Source: Aromatoleum evansii
GTDB taxonomy: Bacteria > Pseudomonadota > Gammaproteobacteria > Burkholderiales > Rhodocyclaceae
Assembly: GCF_012910805.1 (NCBI RefSeq)
Contig: NZ_WTVK01000005.1
Coordinates: forward strand, 83,191-147,190
Length of the DNA stretch: 64,000 nt
Direction: 5' to 3'
Within the stretch, counting starts at the first letter, position 1. Each line of letters opens with the position of its first letter. Below, piece after piece: positions 56,607 through 64,000 of the stretch. The translations under genes were made by a program, and so were the position numbers. Under the pieces are notes generated by a model, which worked only from the letters and a program-made list of their open reading frames with translations, had not been told where the DNA came from and made no database searches.

Positions 56607-59513
56607 TTATGCTTTCGAAACCCGGCACAGGGTCGTCTTGGTTTCCTGCATCATCGTCACGACGTCGTAGCCATAGGTGGTCGCGTGGTTGACCGATTCC
56701 CCGCGCACGATCGGCGCCGCGCCTTCCGGATAGAACTCGAGCATGTCCTTGCCCGACCACCAGCCGGAGAAGTGGAAGGGCAGGAACACCGTGCCCGGCG
56801 CGACGCGCTGCGTGACCTGGGCGCGCACCTTGAGCTTCGCCTTGGTCGGCGACTCGACCCAGATGTAGTCGCCGTTGCGGAAACCGGCGTCGTTGGCGTC
56901 CTTGGGGTTCACCTCGGCGAACATCTCCTGCTGCAGCTCGGCGAGCCACGGGTTGGAGCGCGTCTCCTCGCCGCCGCCCTCGTACTCGACGAGGCGCCCG
57001 GAGGTCATGATGAGCGGATACTCACTGGAGATGTCCTTGACCTTCTCCTGCAGCGACTTGTAGAGCGTCGGCAGGCGCCAGAACTTCATCTTGTCGTCGT
57101 GCGTGGGGTACTTCTCGACGAGGTCCGGGCGCGGCGAATAGATCGGCTCACGGTGCAGCGGCACCGGGTCGGGGAAGTTCCACACCAGCGCGCGCGCCTT
57201 GGCGTTGCCGAAGGGATGCATGCCGTGGTTCTTCATCGCGACGCGGATGATGCCGCCGGAGAGGTCGGTCTTCCAGTTCTTGCCCTCGGCGGCGGCCTTC
57301 TCCGCGTCGGTGAGCTCGTCCCACCAGCCGAGCTTCTTCAAGAGCACGTCGTCGAACTCGGGGTAGCCCATCTGCAGTTCGGCGCCCTTGGAGGCGGAGC
57401 CTTCCTCGGCGAGCAGCGACACGCCGTCCTTCTCGACGCCGAAGTTGGCGCGGAAGTTGCCGCCGCCGTCCATGACGTGCTTGGACGTGTCGTACAGGTT
57501 GGGCGTGCCGGGGTGCTTCAACTCGGGCGTGCCGTAGCACGGCCAGGGCAGGCCAAAGTATTCGCCGTCGCACGGGCCGCCGGTGGCCTTCAGCGTCTTC
57601 ACGTCGAAGGTTTGCATGTTCTGCATGTGCAGCTTGAGGCGCTCGGGCGACTGGCCGGAGTAGCCGATCGTGAAGGTGCCGCGGTTGATCTCGCGCAGGA
57701 TGTCCTCGGGCACCGGCTCGTCCCAGCCCTGCTTGTCCTTCACCAGCGGGATGTTCTTCACGAGCTCGTCGGCGAAGCCGAACTTCTTCGCGAAGGCATA
57801 CATGATGGTGTGATCGGGCTTGGACTCGAACAGCGGCTCGATGACCTTCTCGCGCCACTGCAGCGAGCGGTTCGATGCGGTGGCCGAGCCGGAGGTCTCG
57901 AACTGCGTGCACGCGGGCAGCAGATAGACGCCGTCCTTCCTCACCATCGCCGCCATCGACGCGGTCGCCGACGGGTAGGGGTCGATGACGACCAGGGTGT
58001 CGAGCTTCTTCATCGCCTCGACCATCTCGGCGCCGCGCGTCTGCGAGTTCGGCGCGTGACCCCAGTACACCACCGCACGCAGGTTGCCGTTGGGCTGATC
58101 GATGAGTTCCGGGTTCTCGAGCACGCCGTCGATCCAGCGCGACACGGTGATGCCGGACTTGGTCATAAGCTCCTCGGACTTGTAGCGCGCCTTGACCCAC
58201 TCGTAATCCACGCCCCACACCTTGCACCAGTGCTTCCACGAGCCCGCCGCGAGGCCGTAGTAGCCGGGCAGGGAGTCGGGGTTGGGGCCGACGTCGGTCG
58301 CGCCCTGCACGTTGTCATGGCCGCGGAAGATGTTGGTGCCGCCGCCCGCGACGCCGACGTTGCCGAGCACCAGCTGCAGGATGCACATCGCGCGCACGTT
58401 GGCGTTGCCGACGGTGTGCTGGGTCTGGCCCATGCACCACACCACGGTCGAGGGCCGGTTCTTGGCCATCGTCTCGGCGACCGTGCGCACCTGCTCCTCG
58501 GGCACGCCGGTGACTTCCTGCACCTTGTCCGGCGTCCACTTCATGATCTCGTCCTTGACCTTGTCGAGGCCGTAAACGCGCTGGCGGATGTATTCCTGGT
58601 CCTCCCAGCCGTTCTGGAAGATGTGGTACAGCAGGCCCCAGATGAAGGGGATGTCGGTGCCCGAGCGCAGGCGCACGTAGTAGTCGGCCTTGGCCGCCGT
58701 ACGCGTGAAGCGCGGGTCGATGACGATCATCTTCGAGCCGTTCTCCTTGGCATGCAGGATGTGCAGCAGCGACACCGGGTGCGCCTCGGCCGCGTTGGAG
58801 CCGATGAACATCATCGCCTTCGCGTTCTGCATGTCGTTGTAGGAGTTCGTCATCGCACCGTAGCCCCAGGTGTTGGCGACGCCGGCGACGGTGGTCGAGT
58901 GGCAGATGCGCGCCTGGTGGTCCATGTTGTTCGTGCCGAAGAAGGACACGAACTTGCGCATCAGGTAGGCCTGCTCGTTGCTGTGTTTCGACGAGCCGAT
59001 CCAGTAGACGGCGTCGGGGCCGGACTCCTCGCGGATCTTCAGCAGGCGGTCGCCCACTTCCTGGATCGCCTGCTCCCAGGTGATCTTCTGGTACTTGCCG
59101 TCGACGAGCTTCATCGGGTACTTCAGGCGGTGCTCGCCGTGGCCGTGCTCGCGGATCGAGGCACCCTTGGCGCAGTGCGCGCCGAGGTTGATCGGCGAAT
59201 CGAACACCGGCTCCTGGCGGATCCACACGCCGTTCTTGACCACGGCGTCGATCGCGCAGCCCACCGAACAGTGCGTGCACACGGTGCGGTGCACGCTCGC
59301 GTCGCCGGCTGCGCCTGCCGCTTCGGGGCTGGCCGCGTCGGCGCTGCCGATCAGGTTGTAGGGCAGCTGCGCGGCGAGCGCGCCGGCGCCGACGCCGAGG
59401 CCCGAGCGCTTGAGGAAGGTGCGCCGGTCCATGGTCTGGCCGAAGTGCCGCGCCGCCGAGCTGCGCAGCTGACGGGCCGCGCCCGTCGCCTGGGTGGATT
59501 TCCTCGTGAGCAT
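56607..59513 (-). CDS. fdhA: Formate dehydrogenase catalytic (alpha) subunit, Cys-type, Tat-exported
   Basis: A 968-residue molybdopterin oxidoreductase oxidising formate to CO2 in the periplasm. The ATG at 59513 is chosen because it places the twin-arginine signal (DRRTFLKRSGLG, R30-R31) near the N-terminus. The [4Fe-4S] motif is C79-x2-C82-x3-C86-x27-C114. The metal ligand is C204 in DHQARICHSTTV, so this is a cysteine and not a selenocysteine enzyme. Dinucleotide-binding domains follow, ending in the FLPFHFSGWWSG region. Mo or W cannot be told from the sequence. Confidence 0.97.
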   Translation of the reverse strand: MLTRKSTQATGAARQLRSSAARHFGQTMDRRTFLKRSGLGVGAGALAAQLPYNLIGSADAASPEAAGAAGDASVHRTVCTHCSVGCAIDAVVKNGVWIRQEPVFDSPINLGAHCAKGASIREHGHGEHRLKYPMKLVDGKYQKITWEQAIQEVGDRLLKIREESGPDAVYWIGSSKHSNEQAYLMRKFVSFFGTNNMDHQARICHSTTVAGVANTWGYGAMTNSYNDMQNAKAMMFIGSNAAEAHPVSLLHILHAKENGSKMIVIDPRFTRTAAKADYYVRLRSGTDIPFIWGLLYHIFQNGWEDQEYIRQRVYGLDKVKDEIMKWTPDKVQEVTGVPEEQVRTVAETMAKNRPSTVVWCMGQTQHTVGNANVRAMCILQLVLGNVGVAGGGTNIFRGHDNVQGATDVGPNPDSLPGYYGLAAGSWKHWCKVWGVDYEWVKARYKSEELMTKSGITVSRWIDGVLENPELIDQPNGNLRAVVYWGHAPNSQTRGAEMVEAMKKLDTLVVIDPYPSATASMAAMVRKDGVYLLPACTQFETSGSATASNRSLQWREKVIEPLFESKPDHTIMYAFAKKFGFADELVKNIPLVKDKQGWDEPVPEDILREINRGTFTIGYSGQSPERLKLHMQNMQTFDVKTLKATGGPCDGEYFGLPWPCYGTPELKHPGTPNLYDTSKHVMDGGGNFRANFGVEKDGVSLLAEEGSASKGAELQMGYPEFDDVLLKKLGWWDELTDAEKAAAEGKNWKTDLSGGIIRVAMKNHGMHPFGNAKARALVWNFPDPVPLHREPIYSPRPDLVEKYPTHDDKMKFWRLPTLYKSLQEKVKDISSEYPLIMTSGRLVEYEGGGEETRSNPWLAELQQEMFAEVNPKDANDAGFRNGDYIWVESPTKAKLKVRAQVTQRVAPGTVFLPFHFSGWWSGKDMLEFYPEGAAPIVRGESVNHATTYGYDVVTMMQETKTTLCRVSKA

Positions 59514-59527
59514 CGCCTGTCCCCCGC

Positions 59528-59734
59528 CTAGATGCGCGCAGTGCGGTAGTAATTGCGGGCGTGCTCGCTGACGCCACGCTCCGCTCCGGTTTCGCCCGTC
59601 GCCGCTGCGGACGGCGCGGCGACCGCGGCCGGCTTGCCGGCGACCGTCGCGACGGCCGCCGCGGCGGCGGCGCCGCCGGCGCCCAGCGTCAGCAGGAAAT
59701 GACGGCGCTGCAGGCCGGATTTCTTGTCTTCCAT
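59528..59734 (-). CDS. Formate dehydrogenase region Tat-target peptide
   Basis: A 68-residue protein from ATG at 59734 (MEDKKSGLQRRHFLLTLGAG). The RRHFLLTLGAG twin-arginine leader covers half of it; the rest is Ala-rich, ending SEHARNYYRTARI. It matches the small Tat-target family found upstream of fdhA. A chaperone-like or maturation role is suspected but not shown. It precedes fdhA by 14 bp. Confidence 0.92.
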   Translation of the reverse strand: MEDKKSGLQRRHFLLTLGAGGAAAAAAVATVAGKPAAVAAPSAAATGETGAERGVSEHARNYYRTARI

Positions 59735-59786
59735 GGTCCTTCTCCCGTATCGGATCACCTGGCCGGCCCAAGGGACCGGATGCGAC

Positions 59787-60431
59787 CTACTCCATTGCGA
59801 AAGCTTCGCTCTCGATGTCGAAAAAAGCCCGCATCAGCGCACCGGTGCGGGCATAGAACCGTGCCTGCGGCGTCACGGCGAGCGCGTCGGCGAGACGTGC
59901 GTACCAGGGCTGCAAATGACGGATGAAAAAACGGCGCTGCCTTGCGAGGCCGGCCTCGTCGGGGCCGGTGAGCACGAGGTGGCGCATGACCTCGGCGAGC
60001 GAGGCGATATGGTCCTCGGTCTCGGCCACCCCCGGGCGGCGCGCGAGGCCCAGCTCGGCGAGGTCGTCGCGCAGCTCGGCGAGCGGCTCCTCCATGAGGA
60101 AGCCGGCGAGGTAGAAGGAACCGAAGAGCATCACCTCGGGCCGGCCGACGCCGTAGAACAGGGCGTGGTATTCGTCATGCACCGCCGCCGCGTCGCTGTC
60201 CGCGGCGATCTCGCCGAGCCCGGCCCATGCGGCCGCGAATGGCGTGTCGCCGCTGCCCAGCACGCGCGCGGAAGCCACCAGCGCGGCGAGCAGCGGCGCT
60301 TCGGGCGCGCCGAAGAACAGGTTGCCCAGCAGCGCGTAATGGTGCGCGCGCGCCCGGTCCTCGTCGGTGAGCACCGGCACGTCGCCGGGCGCCGGGTGCT
60401 GCGGCTGGAAGATCGTGGCAGGTGCGTTCAT
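59787..60431 (-). CDS. TorD/DmsD-like molybdoenzyme chaperone
   Basis: A 214-residue all-helical redox-enzyme maturation protein. The start MNAPATIFQP overlaps the upstream gene by 4 bp (ATGA). TorD-family landmarks are YHALFYGVGRPEVMLFGSFY and AETEDHIASLAEVMRHLV. It would guard the Tat signal of FdhA until the cofactor is inserted. The gene order with the ferredoxin protein and FdhA supports this. Confidence 0.93.
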   Translation of the reverse strand: MNAPATIFQPQHPAPGDVPVLTDEDRARAHHYALLGNLFFGAPEAPLLAALVASARVLGSGDTPFAAAWAGLGEIAADSDAAAVHDEYHALFYGVGRPEVMLFGSFYLAGFLMEEPLAELRDDLAELGLARRPGVAETEDHIASLAEVMRHLVLTGPDEAGLARQRRFFIRHLQPWYARLADALAVTPQARFYARTGALMRAFFDIESEAFAME

Positions 60432-62485
60432 TCGGTCATGTTCCAGGCTTTGGTGCCGTTCTCGTTTTCCATCAGGTCGATCACGCGGCAGTCGGCGCAC
60501 ATGTGCAGGCGCCGTTGCTGCGCCTCGCTGGCGAACATCGAATGGCCGGCAAGGCGCGCGAACATCGCGTCGATCATCGGCTTGGCACCCATCGCCGCGC
60601 CGCAGCGCACGCAATGGAAGATCTCGGCTTCCTTCAGCGGCACCACGCGGCGCGCAGCGTCGTCGAGCAGCAGGCGCGGCGTGAGCGCGACGGCGTTCTC
60701 CGGACAGGCGTTCGCGCACAGCCCGCACTGCACGCAACTCTTCTCGAGGAAACCGAGCCGCATCGCGTCGGTGGCGGCGCTGAGCGCGCCGGTCGGACAG
60801 GTGCCGACGCAGGACATGCACAAGGTGCAGGCGTCGCTCACTGCGACGGCACCGAAGGGGGCGCCGGCCTGCAGCGCGATTTCAGTGGCCGGCGCGGGCG
60901 CGAGCGCGTGCAGGTGGCGCAGCGCGAGGTCCAGCGTGTCGCGCTTCCTCGGCACGAGGCGGAAGCTCGCCGGGCGGCTCACGCCCTGCGCGGGCGACCA
61001 GTCCCACAAGGCCGCTTCGAGGGCCGGCCACTCGTCCGCCTCGATCACGCTCAGGTGCTCGCCGGCATAGCCCAGGCCGGCGAGGATGGTCTGCGCATGC
61101 GCCGCCTGCGCGCGCAGCGGCGCCGCGTCGTGCGTGCCGGCCGCGAGCACCGCGACCTGGCAGGCGCCCAGCGCAAGGCTGCCGAGCGTCAGGTCGAGGC
61201 CTACCGCATCGGCGCTCCACACCTCGAGCGGAATCACCCGCGCCGGCAGGCCCTTGCCGCGGCGCGCGAGGCGCTCGATCAGCGCGCGGCCGGCCTCGGC
61301 CGAGTGGAACAGCAGACAGGCATCCTCGCCGCCGGCTTCGCGGTAACGCGCGAGCACCGTCTTCACGCGCACGCCGAGGTCCTCGACGCGCGGATACTGC
61401 GACGCGAGCGCGCCGGTCGGGCACACCGTGGAACAGGTGCCACAGCCCTGGCAGAGATAGGGGTCGACGCGCACCACGTCGCCGGCGGAGGCGATCGCCT
61501 CGGCCGAACAGGCCTCGATGCAGTTGGAACAGCCCGCCTTGCGCGAGCGGCTGTGCGCGCACAGCCTCGCGTCCAGCGCGACGTAGCGCGGCTTCTCGAA
61601 TTCGCCGACGAACCCTTCCAGCGCCTGCACCGCGAGCGCCTGGTCGAGCGGGTCGCGGCCCGGCGCCGCATAGCCCTGCGGCGGCTCCACGCGCCTGAGC
61701 AGCGGTTCGGGCGAGAGATCCAGCACGAGGTCGAAGCGCCCCTCGCGCCGCGTGTCGGCGCGCGCGAAATCGATCGCGCCGACCGTGCCGCAGGCGCTCA
61801 CGCAGGCGCGATGCGTGCGGCAGCGGGCGGCATCGACCTGGTAATCCCAGCCGATCGCCCCTTCCGGACAGGCGCGGATGCAGGCGTTGCAGCGCACGCA
61901 CAGGTCGAGGTCGATCGCGTTCTGCTGCGCCCAGACGGCGTCGAAGGCACCGAGGTGGCCGGAGAGCGTCACGTCCGCGCCGGACCACACCGGATAGCGC
62001 CGCTCCAGCGGCAGCTCGGCATCGCGGCTCGAGCCGGTGAACAGGACGGACACCTCGAAGCGCCCCGCCAGGCGCTCGGCCCAGCCCAGCGCGGCACCGG
62101 CCTCGCCGACGATCAGCAGGTTCCTGCCCGCCGCCAGCGTCACGCCCACGACCGGATCCGGCTCGGGCAGCGTCGCGGCGGCGATCAGCGCGGCCATCTT
62201 GGGTGTCGCGCCGCTGCCTTCGGCCGACCAGCCGGCGTTCTCGCGCAGGTTGAAGAAATCGATGCGCACCGCCGGACGCTCCGCTGCCACCTCGGCGAAC
62301 AGCGCAGCCTCCTGCGTACAGCCGACGAGGACGTCGCCGCACGCGAGCGCAGACTCGAACTCGCCGATCTCCCGCCGGCACAGTTCGTGATGGACTTTCA
62401 GCGGCCCGGGGATGCCCGCCGCGAGGGTTTTTTCATCGACTGCGAAACTGCGGTTGCAGTCGCACAGCCTGATCTGTCTCTCCAC
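60428..62485 (-). CDS. 685-residue multi-[4Fe-4S] ferredoxin-type protein
   Basis: A cytoplasmic polyferredoxin with no signal peptide. The start is GTG. Cysteine motifs in order are CDC (8-10), CVRCNACIRACP, the irregular CRTHRACVSACG, CSNCIEAC, CQGCGTCSTVCP, CTLCMSCVGTCP and CVQCGLCANACP. A C-terminal pair of CxxC (FHCVRCG, HMCADC) resembles a zinc ribbon. It could hold about six clusters. Located upstream of and coupled to the TorD-like chaperone, it may supply electrons or sulfur during FdhA maturation; this is inference. Similar ferredoxin-like proteins accompany DUF3305/3306 in related operons as far as I recall. Confidence 0.9.
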   Translation of the reverse strand: MERQIRLCDCNRSFAVDEKTLAAGIPGPLKVHHELCRREIGEFESALACGDVLVGCTQEAALFAEVAAERPAVRIDFFNLRENAGWSAEGSGATPKMAALIAAATLPEPDPVVGVTLAAGRNLLIVGEAGAALGWAERLAGRFEVSVLFTGSSRDAELPLERRYPVWSGADVTLSGHLGAFDAVWAQQNAIDLDLCVRCNACIRACPEGAIGWDYQVDAARCRTHRACVSACGTVGAIDFARADTRREGRFDLVLDLSPEPLLRRVEPPQGYAAPGRDPLDQALAVQALEGFVGEFEKPRYVALDARLCAHSRSRKAGCSNCIEACSAEAIASAGDVVRVDPYLCQGCGTCSTVCPTGALASQYPRVEDLGVRVKTVLARYREAGGEDACLLFHSAEAGRALIERLARRGKGLPARVIPLEVWSADAVGLDLTLGSLALGACQVAVLAAGTHDAAPLRAQAAHAQTILAGLGYAGEHLSVIEADEWPALEAALWDWSPAQGVSRPASFRLVPRKRDTLDLALRHLHALAPAPATEIALQAGAPFGAVAVSDACTLCMSCVGTCPTGALSAATDAMRLGFLEKSCVQCGLCANACPENAVALTPRLLLDDAARRVVPLKEAEIFHCVRCGAAMGAKPMIDAMFARLAGHSMFASEAQQRRLHMCADCRVIDLMENENGTKAWNMTE

Positions 62486-62606
62486 TTGGATGGTCTGCCT
62501 GCCTGATTAGTGTGATGCAGCCAAGCAGACGACGTACCAAAGAACAGGTAATAAAATGGAGCAGAACTCCTCGATTTACCGTAGAAGAACACCATGAACG
62601 GGGTCC

Positions 62607-62627
62607 GCTGGGACTAAAAGTCCCAGC
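62607..62627 (-). terminator. Hairpin between DUF3306 and the polyferredoxin gene
   Basis: Perfect 9-bp arms GCTGGGACT and AGTCCCAGC around a 3-bp loop, 22 bp after the DUF3306 stop. It has no strong T-run and may attenuate rather than end transcription into the formate dehydrogenase genes. Confidence 0.65.
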
Positions 62628-62648
62628 GCCCCCAAAATGTCGCATTTC

Positions 62649-63218
62649 CTACGCGCGGTGTGCGGGCGTGGCCGCGCCGGCATCCGGCGCCCCGGACGCG
62701 TGGCCGTCGTTGTCGTCCTCGCCTGCGGACGTCGCCGTGGCGGGCGACGGACCAGGCTCGGTATCGGCGCCCCCCTGCGGCGGGGGCGGCTGCACGGCGC
62801 TCTCCTCCGCCTCCTCATCCTTAAGCAGGGTCTCGAACTGCCGCAGCTTCTGCAGCACGTCCGCCGGGATCGGATCGCTGACCGAATAATCGTCGATGTA
62901 GATGTCGAGCTTGTCCATGCGCTCGAAATGGAAGTGCGGATCGCTGAAGAGCTTGCGCAAGGCCGCGCGGCGCAGCGCTTCGCTGACCTCCTCCTTCATG
63001 AAGGCGCTGAAGTCCGCCGCGAGGTCCAGGCTGTCGATGGGCGGTAGCGCTGCTTCCGCAGGGGATGGCGGGATTGCGGCATCGGCCGCGGGCGGCACTG
63101 CGGGGGGGGAGGCCGCGCCTGCGGCGCTCGGGGCCGCCGGCACCACCGGCGCCGCAGAGACGGGGGCGCTCGCCTCGCCGCGCTTCAGCCGCGACCAGCG
63201 TTCGAGGAAACGGGTCAT
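62649..63218 (-). CDS. DUF3306 protein
   Basis: A 189-residue protein starting MTRFLERWSRLKRGEA. A Pro/Ala-rich linker follows, then the conserved core (LDLAADFSAFMKEEV, ALRKLFSDPHFHFERMD, LDIYIDDYS) and a Pro/Asp/Ala-rich disordered tail. The family sits with DUF3305 beside formate dehydrogenase genes and has no known activity. It overlaps DUF3305 by 4 bp. Confidence 0.9.
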   Translation of the reverse strand: MTRFLERWSRLKRGEASAPVSAAPVVPAAPSAAGAASPPAVPPAADAAIPPSPAEAALPPIDSLDLAADFSAFMKEEVSEALRRAALRKLFSDPHFHFERMDKLDIYIDDYSVSDPIPADVLQKLRQFETLLKDEEAEESAVQPPPPQGGADTEPGPSPATATSAGEDDNDGHASGAPDAGAATPAHRA

Positions 63219-63682
63219 GCCTGCCCCCGGTCCTGCGCCAGCGGATCGTTGCGGCGGATCTTTTTCCGCGGCGCCGGCTTGTAGTGCAGGTTCACGAACT
63301 CGCCCACCCAGTCCGCGATCTCGCGCGGCATCGCCACCCCGTCGACCTGCTCGCCCGAATCGAGCAGGCGCGCCGCCTCGCCGTAGCTCACCGTGACGGC
63401 GAGCGGCCGCACGACACCGTCCTCCTTGCGCCACATCACGAACACCTTGGGCACCGGCGAACTCAGGTTGAGGAAGTAGTTGTCCGCCTCGTCGCGGAAC
63501 AGCTCGAGCGCGAAACCGCCGACGAGGTACTGGTCGCGGTCGGACTCTGCAACCAGCTGGCGCGTCGCCGAGGGGTTGTCGCCGAAGGCCGGCACCACGC
63601 CGACCGCCTCCCACGCCTCGTCCACCCAGCGGCTCTGCAGGCGACGGCGCTCCATGATGACGGCGAGGGGAAAACGATCCAT
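63215..63682 (-). CDS. DUF3305 protein
   Basis: A 155-residue protein starting MDRFPLAVIMERRRLQSRWV. Core landmarks are YLVGGFALELFRDEADNYF, SPVPKVFVMWRKEDG, and the C-terminal IADWVGEFVNLHYKPAPRKK. It is the first gene of the formate dehydrogenase operon. The function is unknown; the conserved pair with DUF3306 suggests a joint role in assembly. Confidence 0.9.
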   Translation of the reverse strand: MDRFPLAVIMERRRLQSRWVDEAWEAVGVVPAFGDNPSATRQLVAESDRDQYLVGGFALELFRDEADNYFLNLSSPVPKVFVMWRKEDGVVRPLAVTVSYGEAARLLDSGEQVDGVAMPREIADWVGEFVNLHYKPAPRKKIRRNDPLAQDRGQA

Positions 63683-63767
63683 GCGGCAAACTCCGGGTGA
63701 CTCAATCCTTCTTAGGATAGGCGAAGCGGCCGCTGGCGGCGAACCGCACACCGCCGACCATGTTCCC

Positions 63768-63794
63768 GTGGGAGCGGCTTCGGCCGCGAATGGG
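63768..63794. repeat. Half-copy of GTGGGAGCGGCTTC element
   Basis: GTGGGAGCGGCTTCGGCCGC followed by GAATGGG, without the facing arm. It directly precedes the full copy at 63830, so the array is one and a half units. Confidence 0.8.
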
Positions 63795-63829
63795 CGCTTC
63801 AGACTGCTGGCCGATGTCCGATTTTCCCC

Positions 63830-63903
63830 GTGGGAGCGGCTTCAGCCGCGAATGGGCCGCAATGCATGCGAAACCGCCGATTCGCGGCTGAAGCCGCTCC
63901 CAC
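63830..63903. repeat. 74-bp palindromic element, GTGGGAGCGGCTTC family, copy 2
   Basis: Same arms and same total length as the element at 44757-44830; only the central 20 or so bases differ. Confidence 0.9.
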
Positions 63904-64000
63904 TCGCCCATCCCCTCCGTTACACGCACCGCGGTCCTTGGCGAATTTCCCGCGCGCCGCACTAGAATACCCCTTCGAAGCCACCCGCCCAATCCCATGC

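Larger units (their letters stand above)
63683..64000. other. 318-bp divergent right-end region
   Basis: It contains a half-copy and a full copy of the GTGGGAGCGGCTTC element and, beyond them, a TAGAAT hexamer (63963-63968). An ATG at 63997 could start a plus-strand gene outside the window. No other coding signal is visible. Confidence 0.6.

Noticed and set aside
56607..59513. Possible selenocysteine in formate dehydrogenase
   Set aside because: The active-site position is C204 (TGC) and there is no in-frame TGA, so no Sec insertion is needed.
56685..59531. A 948-codon open frame on the plus strand
   Set aside because: It is antisense to fdhA, whose motifs are unambiguous; the translation is Val/Leu/His/Arg-rich noise.
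62512..62889. A 125-codon plus-strand frame crossing the hairpin at 62607
   Set aside because: More than half lies antisense to DUF3306, and the N-terminal part matches nothing recognisable.
63997..63999. An ATG at the right edge considered as a CDS
   Set aside because: Only one codon is visible, so it cannot be supported as a gene.

Overview
The window is GC-rich, densely coded, free of mobile elements and reads as chromosomal backbone of a betaproteobacterium. The protein set and gene order (mreBCD-mrdAB-rlpA-dacA with lipAB, gatCAB, mnmG-rsmG-parAB-atp, a periplasmic formate dehydrogenase operon, GTGGGAGCGGCTTC-type palindromic repeats) point to Rhodocyclales, in the Azoarcus/Aromatoleum/Thauera neighbourhood. 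That placement is by recognition of families and order, not by a database search. I see no rRNA, tRNA, CRISPR, prophage, integrase or transposase.

Region 1 (1-12 kb): a partial DUF4197 gene and a DksA-type regulator are followed by a long minus-strand cell-envelope block. Read in its own direction it runs mreB, mreC, mreD, mrdA (PBP2), rodA, rlpA, dacA (DD-carboxypeptidase), a D-amino-acid transaminase, a YbeD-like protein, lipB and lipA. It combines the elongasome, peptidoglycan trimming and lipoate attachment.

Region 2 (12-24 kb): divergent from mreB lies gatC-gatA-lipoprotein-gatB (indirect Asn/Gln-tRNA synthesis), then a class II glutamine amidotransferase, a HIT protein and an unrecognised 546-aa protein whose 3' end overlaps the convergent phoR. 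phoB-phoR has a Pho-box-like site upstream. A DUF971 protein, ubiE, a Tim44-like protein and ubiJ follow.

Region 3 (24-37 kb): one strand carries mnmG-rsmG-parA-parB and then the complete ATP synthase operon atpIBEFHAGDC, with a good sigma70 promoter before atpI. This layout is typical of origin-proximal DNA. A degenerate parS-like sequence sits upstream of mnmG. A YiiX-like permuted NlpC/P60 protein lies further upstream.

Region 4 (37-44.7 kb): a PhnA/YjdM zinc-ribbon protein, a complete glutamate/aspartate-type ABC importer (gltIJKL), a membrane-anchored protein with 14 WD40 repeats, and a class V aminotransferase.

Region 5 (45-54.6 kb): a bacterial alpha-2-macroglobulin with an intact thioester motif, translationally coupled to PBP1C; then a repeat-rich gap, an atypical HD-GYP protein and thiol peroxidase.

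Region 6 (54.7-63.7 kb): a periplasmic molybdenum/tungsten formate dehydrogenase operon on the minus strand. In transcription order it encodes DUF3305, DUF3306, a 685-aa multi-cluster ferredoxin protein, a TorD-like chaperone, a small Tat-target peptide, FdhA, FdhB, a 74-aa lipoprotein and a cytochrome b gamma subunit.

The least described items are the 685-aa polyferredoxin, the small lipoprotein in the formate dehydrogenase operon, the stand-alone 14-blade WD40 protein, the cysteine-rich lipoprotein between gatA and gatB, and the 546-aa protein overlapping phoR. No clearly novel multi-gene system was found.
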